DNA from: Thermoflexales bacterium | GTDB taxonomy: Bacteria; Chloroflexota; Anaerolineae; B4-G1 | Assembly (NCBI GenBank): GCA_007123205.1 | Contig: SKLM01000250.1 | Coordinates: 1 to 32,592 of the forward strand | Reading direction: 5' to 3' | Length of the DNA: 32,592 bases | Part shown: positions 17,727-27,279 of the stretch, piece by piece | Position numbering within the stretch: position 1 is the stretch's first letter | Layout: each line of letters opens with the position of its first letter | Notes under the pieces: generated by a model | Database searches by the model: none | What the model was told of the DNA's origin: nothing | The model's input: only the letters and a program-made list of their open reading frames with translations | Program-made: the position numbers and the translations under genes

Positions 17727-17761
17727 AAACGTGACGCGGCCGGGGGGCTTCCGTCACGTTT
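17727..17761 (+). terminator. Rho-independent terminator-like hairpin
   Basis: Perfect 10-bp inverted repeat AAACGTGACG (17727-17736) / CGTCACGTTT (17752-17761) ending in a short T run, downstream of the SCP2-like CDS. Confidence 0.6.
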
Positions 17762-17942
17762 TCGTTGTGTGGCTGTTCCTCGGGTCTTTTTCTTCTGCTG
17801 CGGCCCGTGTACCGATTCCCCTGGCCCGCTTCGCGGCTGTGCGTCCGGACCCCAGGTTGTGCACAATCCACGCCGGGTCAAGAGGACACCTGGTGGGCCG
17901 GCGCGATAGTAGGTCGATGGCGTTCGACCAAGGAGGCATATC

Positions 17943-19106
17943 ATGTGGTACTTCGTCGCACCTGAGATCGTCTTCGGTAAGGGCGCTCTGCAGGCGCTCG
18001 ACGAGCTGGTCGGGCAGCGTGGTCTAGTGATCACCGATGCGCGGCTGGTTGAGTTGGGCCTTGTGGACCGAGTCACCTCTCGTCTGGCCAGGGCTGGCTT
18101 GGAGGTCCGGGTCTTCGACCAGGTGAGGCCGGACCCCACTGTGGAGCTCGTGCAGCGAGGTGTGGTGATGGCCCAGGAGTTCGAGCCCGATTGGATCGTG
18201 GGGCTGGGGGGCGGCTCACCCATGGACGCCGCCAAGGCGATCTGGGTGCTCTACGAGCGGCCTGATCTGGAAGCGGCTGAAATCAACCCGCTCGTCGAGC
18301 TTCGCCTCCGCCAAAAAGCGCGGCTGATCACGATTCCTACGACCAGTGGCACGGGAGCCGAGGTCACGTGGGCCATCGTGCTGACGGACGCGGGGGAAGG
18401 CCGTAAGATGGGGCTCGGGAATCGGGAGAACGTAGCAGACTTGGCCGTCGTCGATCCGCTGATGGCGGCGGGAATGCCCCCGGTTCTCACGGCCGACACC
18501 GGCATGGATGCCCTCGTCCATGCTGTGGAGGGGTACACCTGCACGTGGCACACCGACTTGACCGACGGTCTCTGTGTCAAGGCGGCTCGGGATATCTTCC
18601 GGTACTTGCCCCGGGCTGTACAAGAAGGAAACGACATGGAAGCCCGTGAGCGGATGCACAACGCGGCCACGGGCGCCGGGCTCGGTTTTGGCAACGCCTG
18701 GGCCTCACTGGCTCACGCTATGGGCCACGCACTGGGAGCTGCTTTCCACGTGTCTCACGGTCGGGCGGTGGGGATCCTCCTGCCGTACACCATCGAGTTC
18801 GCGGCGTGCGAGAGCCCGGGGCGGTTTGCCGAACTCGCTGATCGACTTGGGCTCGAAGCAGGTTCGGGCGAAGGGGGCTGTCGCGAGCTAGCGGAACGGA
18901 TTCGGGAACTGGCCCGACAGATCGGCAGCCCGACGAACGTCGCTGAGGCCGGGATCGACCTCGAGGCTTGTGAGGCCCGCCTGGAGAAGATGGTCGACGA
19001 CGCGTTCAACGACTCCCAGATCCTCACCGCTCCTCGCAGCCCCACGTATGACGAACTGGCACAGCTGTTTCGGTGCGCCTTCGAAGGGCGAGACGTCGAC
19101 TTCTAG
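17943..19106 (+). CDS. Iron-containing alcohol dehydrogenase
   Basis: GLGGGSPMDAAKAIWVL, TIPTTSGTGAEVT, HAMGHALGAAFHVSHGRAVGILLPYTIEF. Confidence 0.93.
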   Translation: MWYFVAPEIVFGKGALQALDELVGQRGLVITDARLVELGLVDRVTSRLARAGLEVRVFDQVRPDPTVELVQRGVVMAQEFEPDWIVGLGGGSPMDAAKAIWVLYERPDLEAAEINPLVELRLRQKARLITIPTTSGTGAEVTWAIVLTDAGEGRKMGLGNRENVADLAVVDPLMAAGMPPVLTADTGMDALVHAVEGYTCTWHTDLTDGLCVKAARDIFRYLPRAVQEGNDMEARERMHNAATGAGLGFGNAWASLAHAMGHALGAAFHVSHGRAVGILLPYTIEFAACESPGRFAELADRLGLEAGSGEGGCRELAERIRELARQIGSPTNVAEAGIDLEACEARLEKMVDDAFNDSQILTAPRSPTYDELAQLFRCAFEGRDVDF

Positions 19107-19113
19107 GATACAC

Positions 19114-20958
19114 ATGGGGGTGATGAGGATGAACGGCTACGTGGGCAGGCTTCTTTACGTCGATCTTAGCAGTGGCGAGCTTCGTGATGAGCCGCTGGAT
19201 CCAGAATTGACCCGTAGCTACGTGGGTGGCAGCGGCCTGGCAGCTCGTCTGGCCTACGACATCGTTGACGAGGTGACCGACCCTCTAGATCCGGAGAATC
19301 CACTGATCGTGATGACCGGTCCCCTGGTTGGCACGGCGATGCCTTCGGCGGGCCGCTGCAGCTTCTGTGGGCTTTCGCCCCTGACGGGTATCTGGGGCGA
19401 GTCGAACACAGGAGGTTTCATCGGCCCGGAACTGCGGTTCTCCGGTTACGACGGCCTTGTCATCACCGGGCAATCGGACACGCCGGTGATGCTCGCTGTG
19501 GTCGAGGGCGAGGCGCGCCTGATGGACGGTGCCGGCCTGTGGGGGCTGGATGCCTACGAGACTCAGGACCGCGCCCGGCGGATTCTAGACGAGCCTCGCG
19601 CTCGGGTCGCCTGCATCGGAATAGCCGGCGAAAACGGCGTGAAGATGGCGGCTGTGATGAACGATCACGGCCGAGCCGCTGGGCGCACGGGGATGGGTAC
19701 CGTGATGGGCAGTAAGAACTTGAAGGCGATTGCCCTCCGAGGCGGCGGGGAGGTGCCACTGGCCGACCCGGACCACTTCGCTCTCGTGGTGCGGGAGATC
19801 CTTGGCGATCTCGACGAAGATATGGCCGCGATGGCACTCCGTATGGCGGGGACGGCTGGCTACGTGGACATGGCACTAATGTACGGTGACATGCCTATTC
19901 GTTACTTCCAGCGAGGGGAATGGGAGCCGGCGAGCCGACTCTCTGGTGTACTGATGGCCGAGGAGTACCAGAAGCGCATCAGAGCCTGCTACCGCTGTCC
20001 CATCGCCTGCGGTCGCGAGACCCACGCTCCGAGATACGGGCTTGAGAGAGTGGATGGACCGGAATACGAGTCCGTGGCGGCCCTCGGCTCGCTAACGATG
20101 GTCGACGATCTGGAGGGCGTCATATACGCCGGTCACCTGTGCAACGTATACGGCATCGATACCATCAGCACCGGTTGCACGATCGCCCTGGCTTGCGAGA
20201 TGTTTGATCGGGGAGTGTTGACGGTGGAGGACACCGGCGGCCTCGCGATCCGGTATGGAGACGTGGAGATGATCCACCGGGTCATCGACATGTTAGCGCA
20301 CCGAAAAGGGTTCGGGGATATCCTGGCGGAGGGGAGTGCCACCCTGGCCGAGCGGTTCGGGGTACCGGAGCTGGCAGCAACTGTCAACAGGCTTGAGATC
20401 CCTATGCACGATCCACGGGCGTTCAGCGGCATGGCCGTGACCTACGCTCTGTCACCTCGGGGCGCCTGTCACATGCAGGGAGACATGTACGGCGTGGATA
20501 CCGGGCAGGGGCCGGCCGTGGAGCTCGATATCGTGCCGGGTAATCGCTTCGAGGATTCGGAGGAGAAAGGACGTATCTCGGCCCGTCAGTATGCCTGGCG
20601 TAATCTATACAACGCGTGGACGCTCTGTCAGTTCCAGAATCCGGGGGTGGAGCGGTTGCTCCGCGCGGCAAACGCTGCCACCGGGTGGGATCTGGGAGTC
20701 GATGATCTGCTCGAACTGGGAAAGCGCCTTGTCGCGCTGAAACGGATGCTCAACTTCAGGCGCGGGCTCAGCATCAAGGATGATCGCTTGCCCGAGTTGC
20801 TGTTTGATCCGCTGGACCAGGGTGGTAGCGCGGGCAAGGTACCCGATGTTGATAAGCTGCTGAGGGGCGCCTATGAAGAACTCGGTTGGGATGCGGCGTC
20901 GGGGAAGCCGACAAGGGACACGCTCGAGGCCTTGGATCTCGGTTTTGTCGTGGAGTAA
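19114..20958 (+). CDS. Aldehyde:ferredoxin oxidoreductase (tungsten/molybdenum AOR family)
   Basis: MNGYVGRLLYVDLSSGEL...YVGGSGLAARL; CYRCPIACG (CxxCxxxC) and distal Cys in LCQFQNPG; start at 19114 or 19123/19129. Confidence 0.93.
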   Translation: MGVMRMNGYVGRLLYVDLSSGELRDEPLDPELTRSYVGGSGLAARLAYDIVDEVTDPLDPENPLIVMTGPLVGTAMPSAGRCSFCGLSPLTGIWGESNTGGFIGPELRFSGYDGLVITGQSDTPVMLAVVEGEARLMDGAGLWGLDAYETQDRARRILDEPRARVACIGIAGENGVKMAAVMNDHGRAAGRTGMGTVMGSKNLKAIALRGGGEVPLADPDHFALVVREILGDLDEDMAAMALRMAGTAGYVDMALMYGDMPIRYFQRGEWEPASRLSGVLMAEEYQKRIRACYRCPIACGRETHAPRYGLERVDGPEYESVAALGSLTMVDDLEGVIYAGHLCNVYGIDTISTGCTIALACEMFDRGVLTVEDTGGLAIRYGDVEMIHRVIDMLAHRKGFGDILAEGSATLAERFGVPELAATVNRLEIPMHDPRAFSGMAVTYALSPRGACHMQGDMYGVDTGQGPAVELDIVPGNRFEDSEEKGRISARQYAWRNLYNAWTLCQFQNPGVERLLRAANAATGWDLGVDDLLELGKRLVALKRMLNFRRGLSIKDDRLPELLFDPLDQGGSAGKVPDVDKLLRGAYEELGWDAASGKPTRDTLEALDLGFVVE

Positions 20959-21073
20959 GCACTGATTGTCCGTGATCGTGGATTGCATGACGGTAGGCTC
21001 ACGAACTATCTGGGCCATCGGGTGCCCAGAGCTTGGTCCGACGTCCAGTCACGAGGGGGAAAAGGGTCCTATG

Positions 21074-21105
21074 CAACCTTAAAGCTGCACCCAACAACCT
21101 TAAAG
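21074..21105 (+). repeat. Tandem direct repeat CAACCTTAAAG x2, 21-bp period
   Basis: Identical 11-mers at 21074-21084 and 21095-21105. Confidence 0.85.
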
Positions 21106-21142
21106 TTTGCGGAGAGCACTAGAAAAAGCGCCGTCGTTGGTG

Positions 21143-21148
21143 TATAAT
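21143..21148 (+). promoter_or_regulatory. Consensus -10 TATAAT upstream of mraZ, no clear -35
   Basis: TATAAT; no TTGACA-like hexamer at 16-19 nt spacing. Confidence 0.55.
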
Positions 21149-21150
21149 GG

Positions 21151-21185
21151 TGGGCAGTTGTGGGGGGAAGTGGGGCAGTGTGGCG
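21151..21185 (+). promoter_or_regulatory. Putative MraZ operator: TGGG-type repeats with 10-bp period
   Basis: TGGGC, TGGGG, TGGGG and degenerate TGGCG at 21151, 21161, 21171, 21181. Confidence 0.7.
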
Positions 21186-21238
21186 CATTAACTCCGCAAG
21201 ACGGCTCGTCGACGCTCTCACGTGGGGAATACAACGAC

Positions 21239-21667
21239 ATGCTTCTGGGAGAGTTCGTCCACGTCCTCGACAGCAAAGGACGAGTGACCGTCCCCGCCAA
21301 GTTCCGTGCTGAGTTGGGCACCTCCTTGGTGGTTACCCGCGGCATTGATCGTTGTCTCGCTGTATACCCGATCTCGAAGTGGGAGCAGCTGGCCGGCCAG
21401 GTTAGTGAGCTCCCGCTGACGGATCGCCAGGCTCGTGCCTTTCGTAGACTCCTCTTCGCCAGTGCCGCCGACGTCTCCCCCGACGGACAGGGGCGCATCC
21501 TCATTCCCCCGCCTCTACGTGAATACGCCCATCTTGACGGGGAGGTCGTCGTCGCCGGCCTGAGCACGCATATTGAGCTATGGGACACAGAGGCCTGGGA
21601 GGGTGAGCGCGAGCGGATTGAGGACGTGGATCCTGAGATCAACGGTTGGGCAGTATTGGGCATTTAG
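21239..21667 (+). CDS. mraZ: Transcriptional regulator MraZ
   Basis: MLLGEFVHVLDSKGRVTVPAKFRAELG...SADVSPDGQGRILIPPPLREYA. Confidence 0.95.
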   Translation: MLLGEFVHVLDSKGRVTVPAKFRAELGTSLVVTRGIDRCLAVYPISKWEQLAGQVSELPLTDRQARAFRRLLFASAADVSPDGQGRILIPPPLREYAHLDGEVVVAGLSTHIELWDTEAWEGERERIEDVDPEINGWAVLGI

Positions 21668-21737
21668 TTTGGGAAGGCGCCCCTAACGTCGAGTTGGAGG
21701 CACCTTGATAGTCCGGGAAGGAGGGAGGTGGTGTTAG

Positions 21738-22664
21738 ATGGTGGGAAGCCACGTCCCTGTTCTTTTACATGAGGCAGTTTCTGGTCTGCGGGTTGAGTCA
21801 GGGGGGCACTACGTGGACGCCACGGTCGGGGGAGGGGGCCATGCCCGGGAGATTCTGGCAACTTCGGGTCCTGACGGCAGACTGCTGGGTCTGGACAGGG
21901 ACCCAGGGGCTCTTCAGATGGCCGGCGAGGAGTTGGCCGAATTTGGCGATCGGGTGATCCTTGTGCACGCCTCCTTTGCCCAGCTGGGAGATGTCGCCGC
22001 TGCTCACGGCTTCAGCTCGGCGGACGGCGTGCTCTTCGACCTTGGCCTGTCCTCTAACCAGCTTGCCGATGCGGAGCGCGGATTCTCCTTCACGTCCGAG
22101 GGCCCTCTCGACATGCGGTTCGATCCCACATCGGCGAGCCCAACGGCGGCGGATCTGATCAATGAGCTGTCGGCGGAATCACTTGCCGGTCTGTTTTTCG
22201 AGTTTGGCGAGGAGAAACAGTCGCGGCGCATCGCTGCAGCTGTGGTTGAGGCCCGGCCGATCCATGGAACAAGGGACCTGGTAGAGGTGATAGAGGAGAC
22301 GGTCGGGCGGCGCCGGGGACGACTCCATCCGGCAACCCTGGTCTTTCAGGCGCTGCGTATCGCCGTCAACCAGGAACTCTCAGCGTTGCAGGCGGCACTG
22401 CCACACGCCGTTGGGCTATTGAGACCTAGAGGGCGGTTGGCCGTCATAGCGTTTCATTCTCTGGAGGATCGTATCGTTAAGCGGTTCATCAGACGAGAGA
22501 GCAAGGACTGTGTCTGTCCACGGGAGTTACCGGTCTGCACCTGTGATCACACGGCCACCCTCCGCGTGATCACCCGCAAGCCCATGTACCCGACGAAGGA
22601 AGAGATGGCGAAGAACCCCCGCTCTCGCTCGGCTCGATTGAGAGTCGCGGAGCGGAAAGGATAG
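21738..22664 (+). CDS. rsmH: 16S rRNA (cytosine(1402)-N(4))-methyltransferase
   Basis: HVPVLLHEAVSGL...YVDATVGGGGHAREIL...GLDRDPGAL...IAFHSLEDRIVKRFI. Confidence 0.96.
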   Translation: MVGSHVPVLLHEAVSGLRVESGGHYVDATVGGGGHAREILATSGPDGRLLGLDRDPGALQMAGEELAEFGDRVILVHASFAQLGDVAAAHGFSSADGVLFDLGLSSNQLADAERGFSFTSEGPLDMRFDPTSASPTAADLINELSAESLAGLFFEFGEEKQSRRIAAAVVEARPIHGTRDLVEVIEETVGRRRGRLHPATLVFQALRIAVNQELSALQAALPHAVGLLRPRGRLAVIAFHSLEDRIVKRFIRRESKDCVCPRELPVCTCDHTATLRVITRKPMYPTKEEMAKNPRSRSARLRVAERKG

Positions 22665-22675
22665 CAGGTCTGCCG

Positions 22676-22999
22676 ATGCCCGATTTCATGGAATGGGTCA
22701 CCCACGGTGTCAAGCAGGGGCGTCTTGAGATAAACGCAGCGGCCACCGTGGGGATCTCGCTGGCCGTCGTAGTGCTCACACTGGTGACTGCCCTCTATTT
22801 GATGCTTATCAGCCGCACGGCCGCTCGAGGGCGCTACATTGAGGGTCTCCAAGCGGAGGCCTTCCGCCTGCAGCGGGAGAATCAGCAGCTCATGGTGGAG
22901 ATCGCCCGGGAGAGCACCATCCCTGGCCTGCGAGAGCGAGCCGAAGCTCTCGGCTTGGTGGCCGCGGAGACTATTGAGTTCGTGTCGGACTTGGAGTAG
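22676..22999 (+). CDS. FtsL/DivIC-like small bitopic cell division protein
   Basis: One TM followed by coiled-coil-like YIEGLQAEAFRLQRENQQLMVEIARES; position between rsmH and ftsI. Confidence 0.6.
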   Translation: MPDFMEWVTHGVKQGRLEINAAATVGISLAVVVLTLVTALYLMLISRTAARGRYIEGLQAEAFRLQRENQQLMVEIARESTIPGLRERAEALGLVAAETIEFVSDLE

Positions 23000-23014
23000 G
23001 ACTCGGAGCGCGAG

Positions 23015-24754
23015 ATGGCTGAAGGGCCAAGACGTCGTCTAACGTTGCTGATCACTCTGCTTGTTGGCTGTGTGATCGTGGTCGTGATTCAGCTGGTGAA
23101 GGTCCAGGTTGTCGATCATCAGTTCTACAAGAACTGGGCTCTGGAACAGCAGGTTAGGGCGATCACCAGGGATACCCCGCCCCGCGGTGTCATCCGGGAT
23201 CGACATGGGCATCTTCTTGCCGGCAACGGACTGAGATACGCTGTGGAGGCGGCTCCTGCCTACGTAGTTGACAAAGGAGGAGTGGCTGAGAACCTCGCGT
23301 CGGTTCTGCATATGCCCGCCTCTCATATTGAGACAGCGCTGAGCAGTCGTGGTCAAGACCAGCAACTAAGGCAATGGGTGCTACTCGCCCCTTCGGTATC
23401 GCGCGAGGTGGGCGAAGCGGTGATCGACCTGAACGCCGGTGGGATCACGGTTCGTCCCCTGTGGGAGCGCTCGTACCCGGAGGGTACTCTAGCCTCGCAT
23501 GCACTTGGGTTTTCGACCATGATCACGGGGTACTACGGCGTTGAGGGCTACTACGACGCGATGCTTCGGCCGGAGGTGGTCAAGTGGGTGGGCCCGGTGG
23601 ACGTCGCCAGTCTGCCGATTCCCTGGCAGCCGGTGGCAGGTGAACTGCCGCGGAGGGGAGTTGACCTGGAGTTGACCCTGGATCGGACGGTGCAAGCCTT
23701 GGCGGAGGAGGAACTGCTGCGATCGCTGGCCGAGTACGGCGCGGAGGCAGGCACCATCATTGTTATGGAACCGGACACATTCGGTGTCCTGGCCATAGCC
23801 AGCTATCCTGCGTATCATCCTGAGCAATACGTTGAGCTTGCCGGATTAGCATCTCCTCCCTTTGAGGATCCCGCTGTCAGCAAGCAGTACGAGCCGGGGT
23901 CGGTTTTCAAGATCTTGACGGTGGCCGCTGCCCTGGACTCCGGGATGGTGACGCCGCAGACGACGTACAATGACCAGGGATGGATCGAGGTAGGCGGCCA
24001 GACGATCCGTAACGCCACGCGGCAAGCCTACGGGGTCAGCTCCGTTAGCGAGCTCCTTGCTAAGTCTCTTAACGTGGGCGCCGCCTGGTTGAGCCGGGAT
24101 ATGGGGCCCGATGTCTTCTACAGCTACCTAAAGGCTTTTGGGATCGGGAAGCGGACGGGGATCGACCTGGCCGGAGAGGTAGCCGGACAGCTGTGGCTCC
24201 CGGCGGATGTGGAGCATTGGCATCCGTCGAATCTGGGGACGAACTCATTCGGACAGGGCGTGGCCTTGACGCCGCTTCAGATGGCGGTGACGGTGGCGAC
24301 AGTGGCCAATGACGGCGTGCGGTTGCGTCCCCATGTGGTGGGACGCCGGATTGGGCCCGACGGCGCTGTGTCTGTCTACCGACCGCTGGTGGTGGAGCGT
24401 GTGATCTCTCCGGAAACAGCGCACGACCTTACCGAGATCATGGTGCGATGCGTTGAGGAGGAAGTGACGCTGGCACTGGTTGAGGGATACCGTGTCGCGG
24501 GCAAGTCAGGCACCGCCCAGATTCCCGTGCCGGGCGGCTACGCCAGGGAGGGGACGATCGCCACCTTTGTCGGATTCGGCCCCGTACCCGACCCAGAGCT
24601 GGTCATCCTCGTCAAATTGGATCGTCCCCAGACGTCACCTTGGGCAGCCAACACGGCCGCAGGAAGCTTCCAGCGACTGATATCGGAACTGTTCACGGTA
24701 TTGGGCGTCCCCCCGGAGGAGGGACGATTGATGGCGGAGGTGGGGCCGCGATGA
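23015..24754 (+). CDS. ftsI: Penicillin-binding protein, FtsI/PBP2-type transpeptidase
   Basis: RGVIRDRHGHLLA; SVFK (SxxK), SLN (SxN), KSGTAQ; dcw context. Confidence 0.9.
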   Translation: MAEGPRRRLTLLITLLVGCVIVVVIQLVKVQVVDHQFYKNWALEQQVRAITRDTPPRGVIRDRHGHLLAGNGLRYAVEAAPAYVVDKGGVAENLASVLHMPASHIETALSSRGQDQQLRQWVLLAPSVSREVGEAVIDLNAGGITVRPLWERSYPEGTLASHALGFSTMITGYYGVEGYYDAMLRPEVVKWVGPVDVASLPIPWQPVAGELPRRGVDLELTLDRTVQALAEEELLRSLAEYGAEAGTIIVMEPDTFGVLAIASYPAYHPEQYVELAGLASPPFEDPAVSKQYEPGSVFKILTVAAALDSGMVTPQTTYNDQGWIEVGGQTIRNATRQAYGVSSVSELLAKSLNVGAAWLSRDMGPDVFYSYLKAFGIGKRTGIDLAGEVAGQLWLPADVEHWHPSNLGTNSFGQGVALTPLQMAVTVATVANDGVRLRPHVVGRRIGPDGAVSVYRPLVVERVISPETAHDLTEIMVRCVEEEVTLALVEGYRVAGKSGTAQIPVPGGYAREGTIATFVGFGPVPDPELVILVKLDRPQTSPWAANTAAGSFQRLISELFTVLGVPPEEGRLMAEVGPR

Positions 24755-26187
24755 GCGGGTATCTGACGTTGACGGATGTGTTCGAGGCTCTGATAGGAGT
24801 TCGGCCGCCAGGCTTGGAGCGGGTGGTGACAGCTACCGTCGTTGACTCCCGGGAGGCCGAGCCAGGCGCGCTCTTCTTGGCCTTCCAGGGTGAACAGGCT
24901 GATGGACACGACTACGTGGGCGACGCTTTCTCCCGCGGGGGGGTGGCGGCGCTTGTCGAACACGACGTGCCCGACGAGGGACTCCCATTGGATCTGCGAG
25001 ATCCGGGTGTGAGGTTGCCCGATAGCTGGTCGCTGCCTCTCGTCCTGAGAGTCGAGAGTACTCTGCAAGCCCTCCAGCAGCTGGCCACATTCTGGCGGAA
25101 GTCCCAGCCCGGATTGAGGGTGGTGGGCATCACCGGGAGCGTTGGGAAGACCACGACGAAGGAGCTGACGGCGTCGGTGCTTGCGCGTCGGTACGCCACC
25201 ATCAAGAGTGAGGCCAGCTACAACACCGAGATCGGCCTGCCGCTAACCGTGCTCCGGCTGACGGGGAAGCACGAGCGCGCCGTATTGGAGATGGGCATGT
25301 ATGACATGGGGGAGATCGCCGATTTGGCTCGCATCGCCCAGCCTCAGGTGGGTGTCGTGACGATCGTCCGTCCCGTGCATGTGGAGCGAGCAGGCAGCTT
25401 CGAGCGCATCGCAAAAGCGAAGCGAGAGCTGATCGAGGCGCTACCCCCTGCCCCGGAGGGGACGGCGATCCTCAACCACGACGACGACATCGTTCGCGGC
25501 ATGGCGGCGGCTACGGACGCGCGGATCCTGACGTACGGTCTGTCGCCGAGGGCGGATCTGTGGGCTGACCGGATAGAGGGGCTCGGGTTGCAGGGCATTC
25601 GGTTCCGTCTCCATCACCAGGGGGAGACCATCCACGTGAAGTTGCCTCTCCTCGGGCGGCACTCGGTCCACACGGCTCTGCGCGCGACGGCGGTGGGGTT
25701 GGTGGAGGGGTTGAGTTGGGAGGAGATCGTCGGAGGACTCCGTGAGGTGGAAGCATCGGCACAACTCCGGCTCTTCGCTGTGGAAGGACCGCAGGGCGCT
25801 ACCATTCTGGACGACACCTACAACGCAAGTCCCGCGTCCACTATCGCCGCCCTAAATCTCCTCAACGAGCTTGATGGCCGCAAGCTGGCGGTCCTGGGCG
25901 ACATGCTGGAGCTGGGCGACTACACGCGGGAGGCCCACGAGAAGGTAGGTATGCGTGCCCTCGACGTTGCCGACATGCTGATCACCGTGGGGGAGTTGGG
26001 GCAGATGATCGGTAAGACCGCGATCCGCTGGGGCATGTCTCCGGAGCAGGTGCACATGGTATCTGGTAATGTGGCTGCTATCGAACTGCTGAAGAGAGTG
26101 GTAGATAAGGGTGACGTCGTTCTGGTGAAGGGCTCCCGGGTGCTGCATATGGAGGAGATCGTCAACGCCCTGAGCAAGGAATCTTAG
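24751..26187 (+). CDS. murF: UDP-N-acetylmuramoyl-tripeptide--D-alanyl-D-alanine ligase
   Basis: ATGA overlap with ftsI stop; DSREAEPGALFLAFQGEQADGHDYV, GITGSVGKTTTKE, DDTYNASPAS, LGDMLELG. Confidence 0.94.
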   Translation: MSGYLTLTDVFEALIGVRPPGLERVVTATVVDSREAEPGALFLAFQGEQADGHDYVGDAFSRGGVAALVEHDVPDEGLPLDLRDPGVRLPDSWSLPLVLRVESTLQALQQLATFWRKSQPGLRVVGITGSVGKTTTKELTASVLARRYATIKSEASYNTEIGLPLTVLRLTGKHERAVLEMGMYDMGEIADLARIAQPQVGVVTIVRPVHVERAGSFERIAKAKRELIEALPPAPEGTAILNHDDDIVRGMAAATDARILTYGLSPRADLWADRIEGLGLQGIRFRLHHQGETIHVKLPLLGRHSVHTALRATAVGLVEGLSWEEIVGGLREVEASAQLRLFAVEGPQGATILDDTYNASPASTIAALNLLNELDGRKLAVLGDMLELGDYTREAHEKVGMRALDVADMLITVGELGQMIGKTAIRWGMSPEQVHMVSGNVAAIELLKRVVDKGDVVLVKGSRVLHMEEIVNALSKES

Positions 26188-26203
26188 CACCACGGCATTA
26201 GTT

Positions 26204-27208
26204 ATGGATAGAGCGCTCATCTTGGCGAGCATCTCGTTTCTCCTGGCAGTGGTGTGGGGACCGCTTCTGATACGCATCCTCCTCCACTACCGGATCGGTA
26301 AGCGTATTCGTATCGATTGTCCTGATGATCATGAAAACAAGATGGGGACACCCACGATGGGGGGACTGATGATCGTCGTCCCGGTGATCCTCATCACAGT
26401 GGTGCTCAATATCTATAATCTGCTGGGGCGCACCGTCATCGGGCGTTCAATCTTGGTGCCGCTGAGTGCCATGGTCATCTACTCTGTGGTGGGTGGTCTC
26501 GACGATATCGCCGGTGTTCGGGGTGTACGGCGGGGTGCCGGTCTAACAGCGACTCGCAAGCTTCTGTGGGAGATTCCGGTGACGTTGGGGATCGCCGTGG
26601 TGATGCTGGTGACGGACTTTCAGTTCGCCGGGCAGGTCGGTGTCCCCGGCGTAGCGGAGATGGTCGATCTGGGTTGGGTGTGGGTGCCGTTCGCGGCCTT
26701 GATCATCTTGGGCTCGGCGAACGCGGTGAATCTCACCGATGGCCTCGATGGTCTGGCGGGCATTATCGTCGCCAGCGCCTTCGCGGCGTATGGAATACTG
26801 GCCCAGCTGCAGGGCCAGTTCTACCTGATTCAGTTCTGCTTCACGGTGGTAGGCGGCTGCTTCGCCTTCCTCTGGTACAACGCTCATCCGGCTCAGATGT
26901 TCATGGGCGACACGGGGAGCTTGGCGCTGGGGGCAGCCCTGGGTACCGTGGCGCTCATGACAGGGCAGTGGTTGCTCTTGCCCATCATCGCCCTGGTCCC
27001 GGTGGCCGAAACACTCTCGGTTATCATCCAGGTGCTCTACTTCAAGTACACGAAGTGGCGCTTTGGCAAGGGGCGAAGGGTGTTCAAGATGAGCCCCCTG
27101 CACCATCACTTCGAGCTGTTGGGATGGTCCGAGACGCAGGTGGTCCAGCGCTTCTGGTTGGTCGAACTGCTCGCGGCGATGGCGGGAGTCGCCCTGGCGC
27201 TCCTTTAG
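26204..27208 (+). CDS. mraY: Phospho-N-acetylmuramoyl-pentapeptide-transferase
   Basis: KMGTPTMGGLMI, NAVNLTDGLDGLAG, MFMGDTGSLALGAALG, SPLHHHFELLGW. Confidence 0.97.
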   Translation: MDRALILASISFLLAVVWGPLLIRILLHYRIGKRIRIDCPDDHENKMGTPTMGGLMIVVPVILITVVLNIYNLLGRTVIGRSILVPLSAMVIYSVVGGLDDIAGVRGVRRGAGLTATRKLLWEIPVTLGIAVVMLVTDFQFAGQVGVPGVAEMVDLGWVWVPFAALIILGSANAVNLTDGLDGLAGIIVASAFAAYGILAQLQGQFYLIQFCFTVVGGCFAFLWYNAHPAQMFMGDTGSLALGAALGTVALMTGQWLLLPIIALVPVAETLSVIIQVLYFKYTKWRFGKGRRVFKMSPLHHHFELLGWSETQVVQRFWLVELLAAMAGVALALL

Positions 27209-27279
27209 CTGATCTGTCCCGCCGGAGAATCCCAGGCGGTTGGATAACAAAGGCAGCCGCTGGCTGTCGGATCTTACCG

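Noticed and set aside
21100-21663. 187-aa minus-strand ORF opposite mraZ
   Set aside because: Ser/Arg-rich antisense shadow of a well-identified gene.
26566-27279. Extended N-terminus of the 706-aa murD ORF
   Set aside because: This part is an out-of-frame reading of mraY; real MurD begins near 27280.
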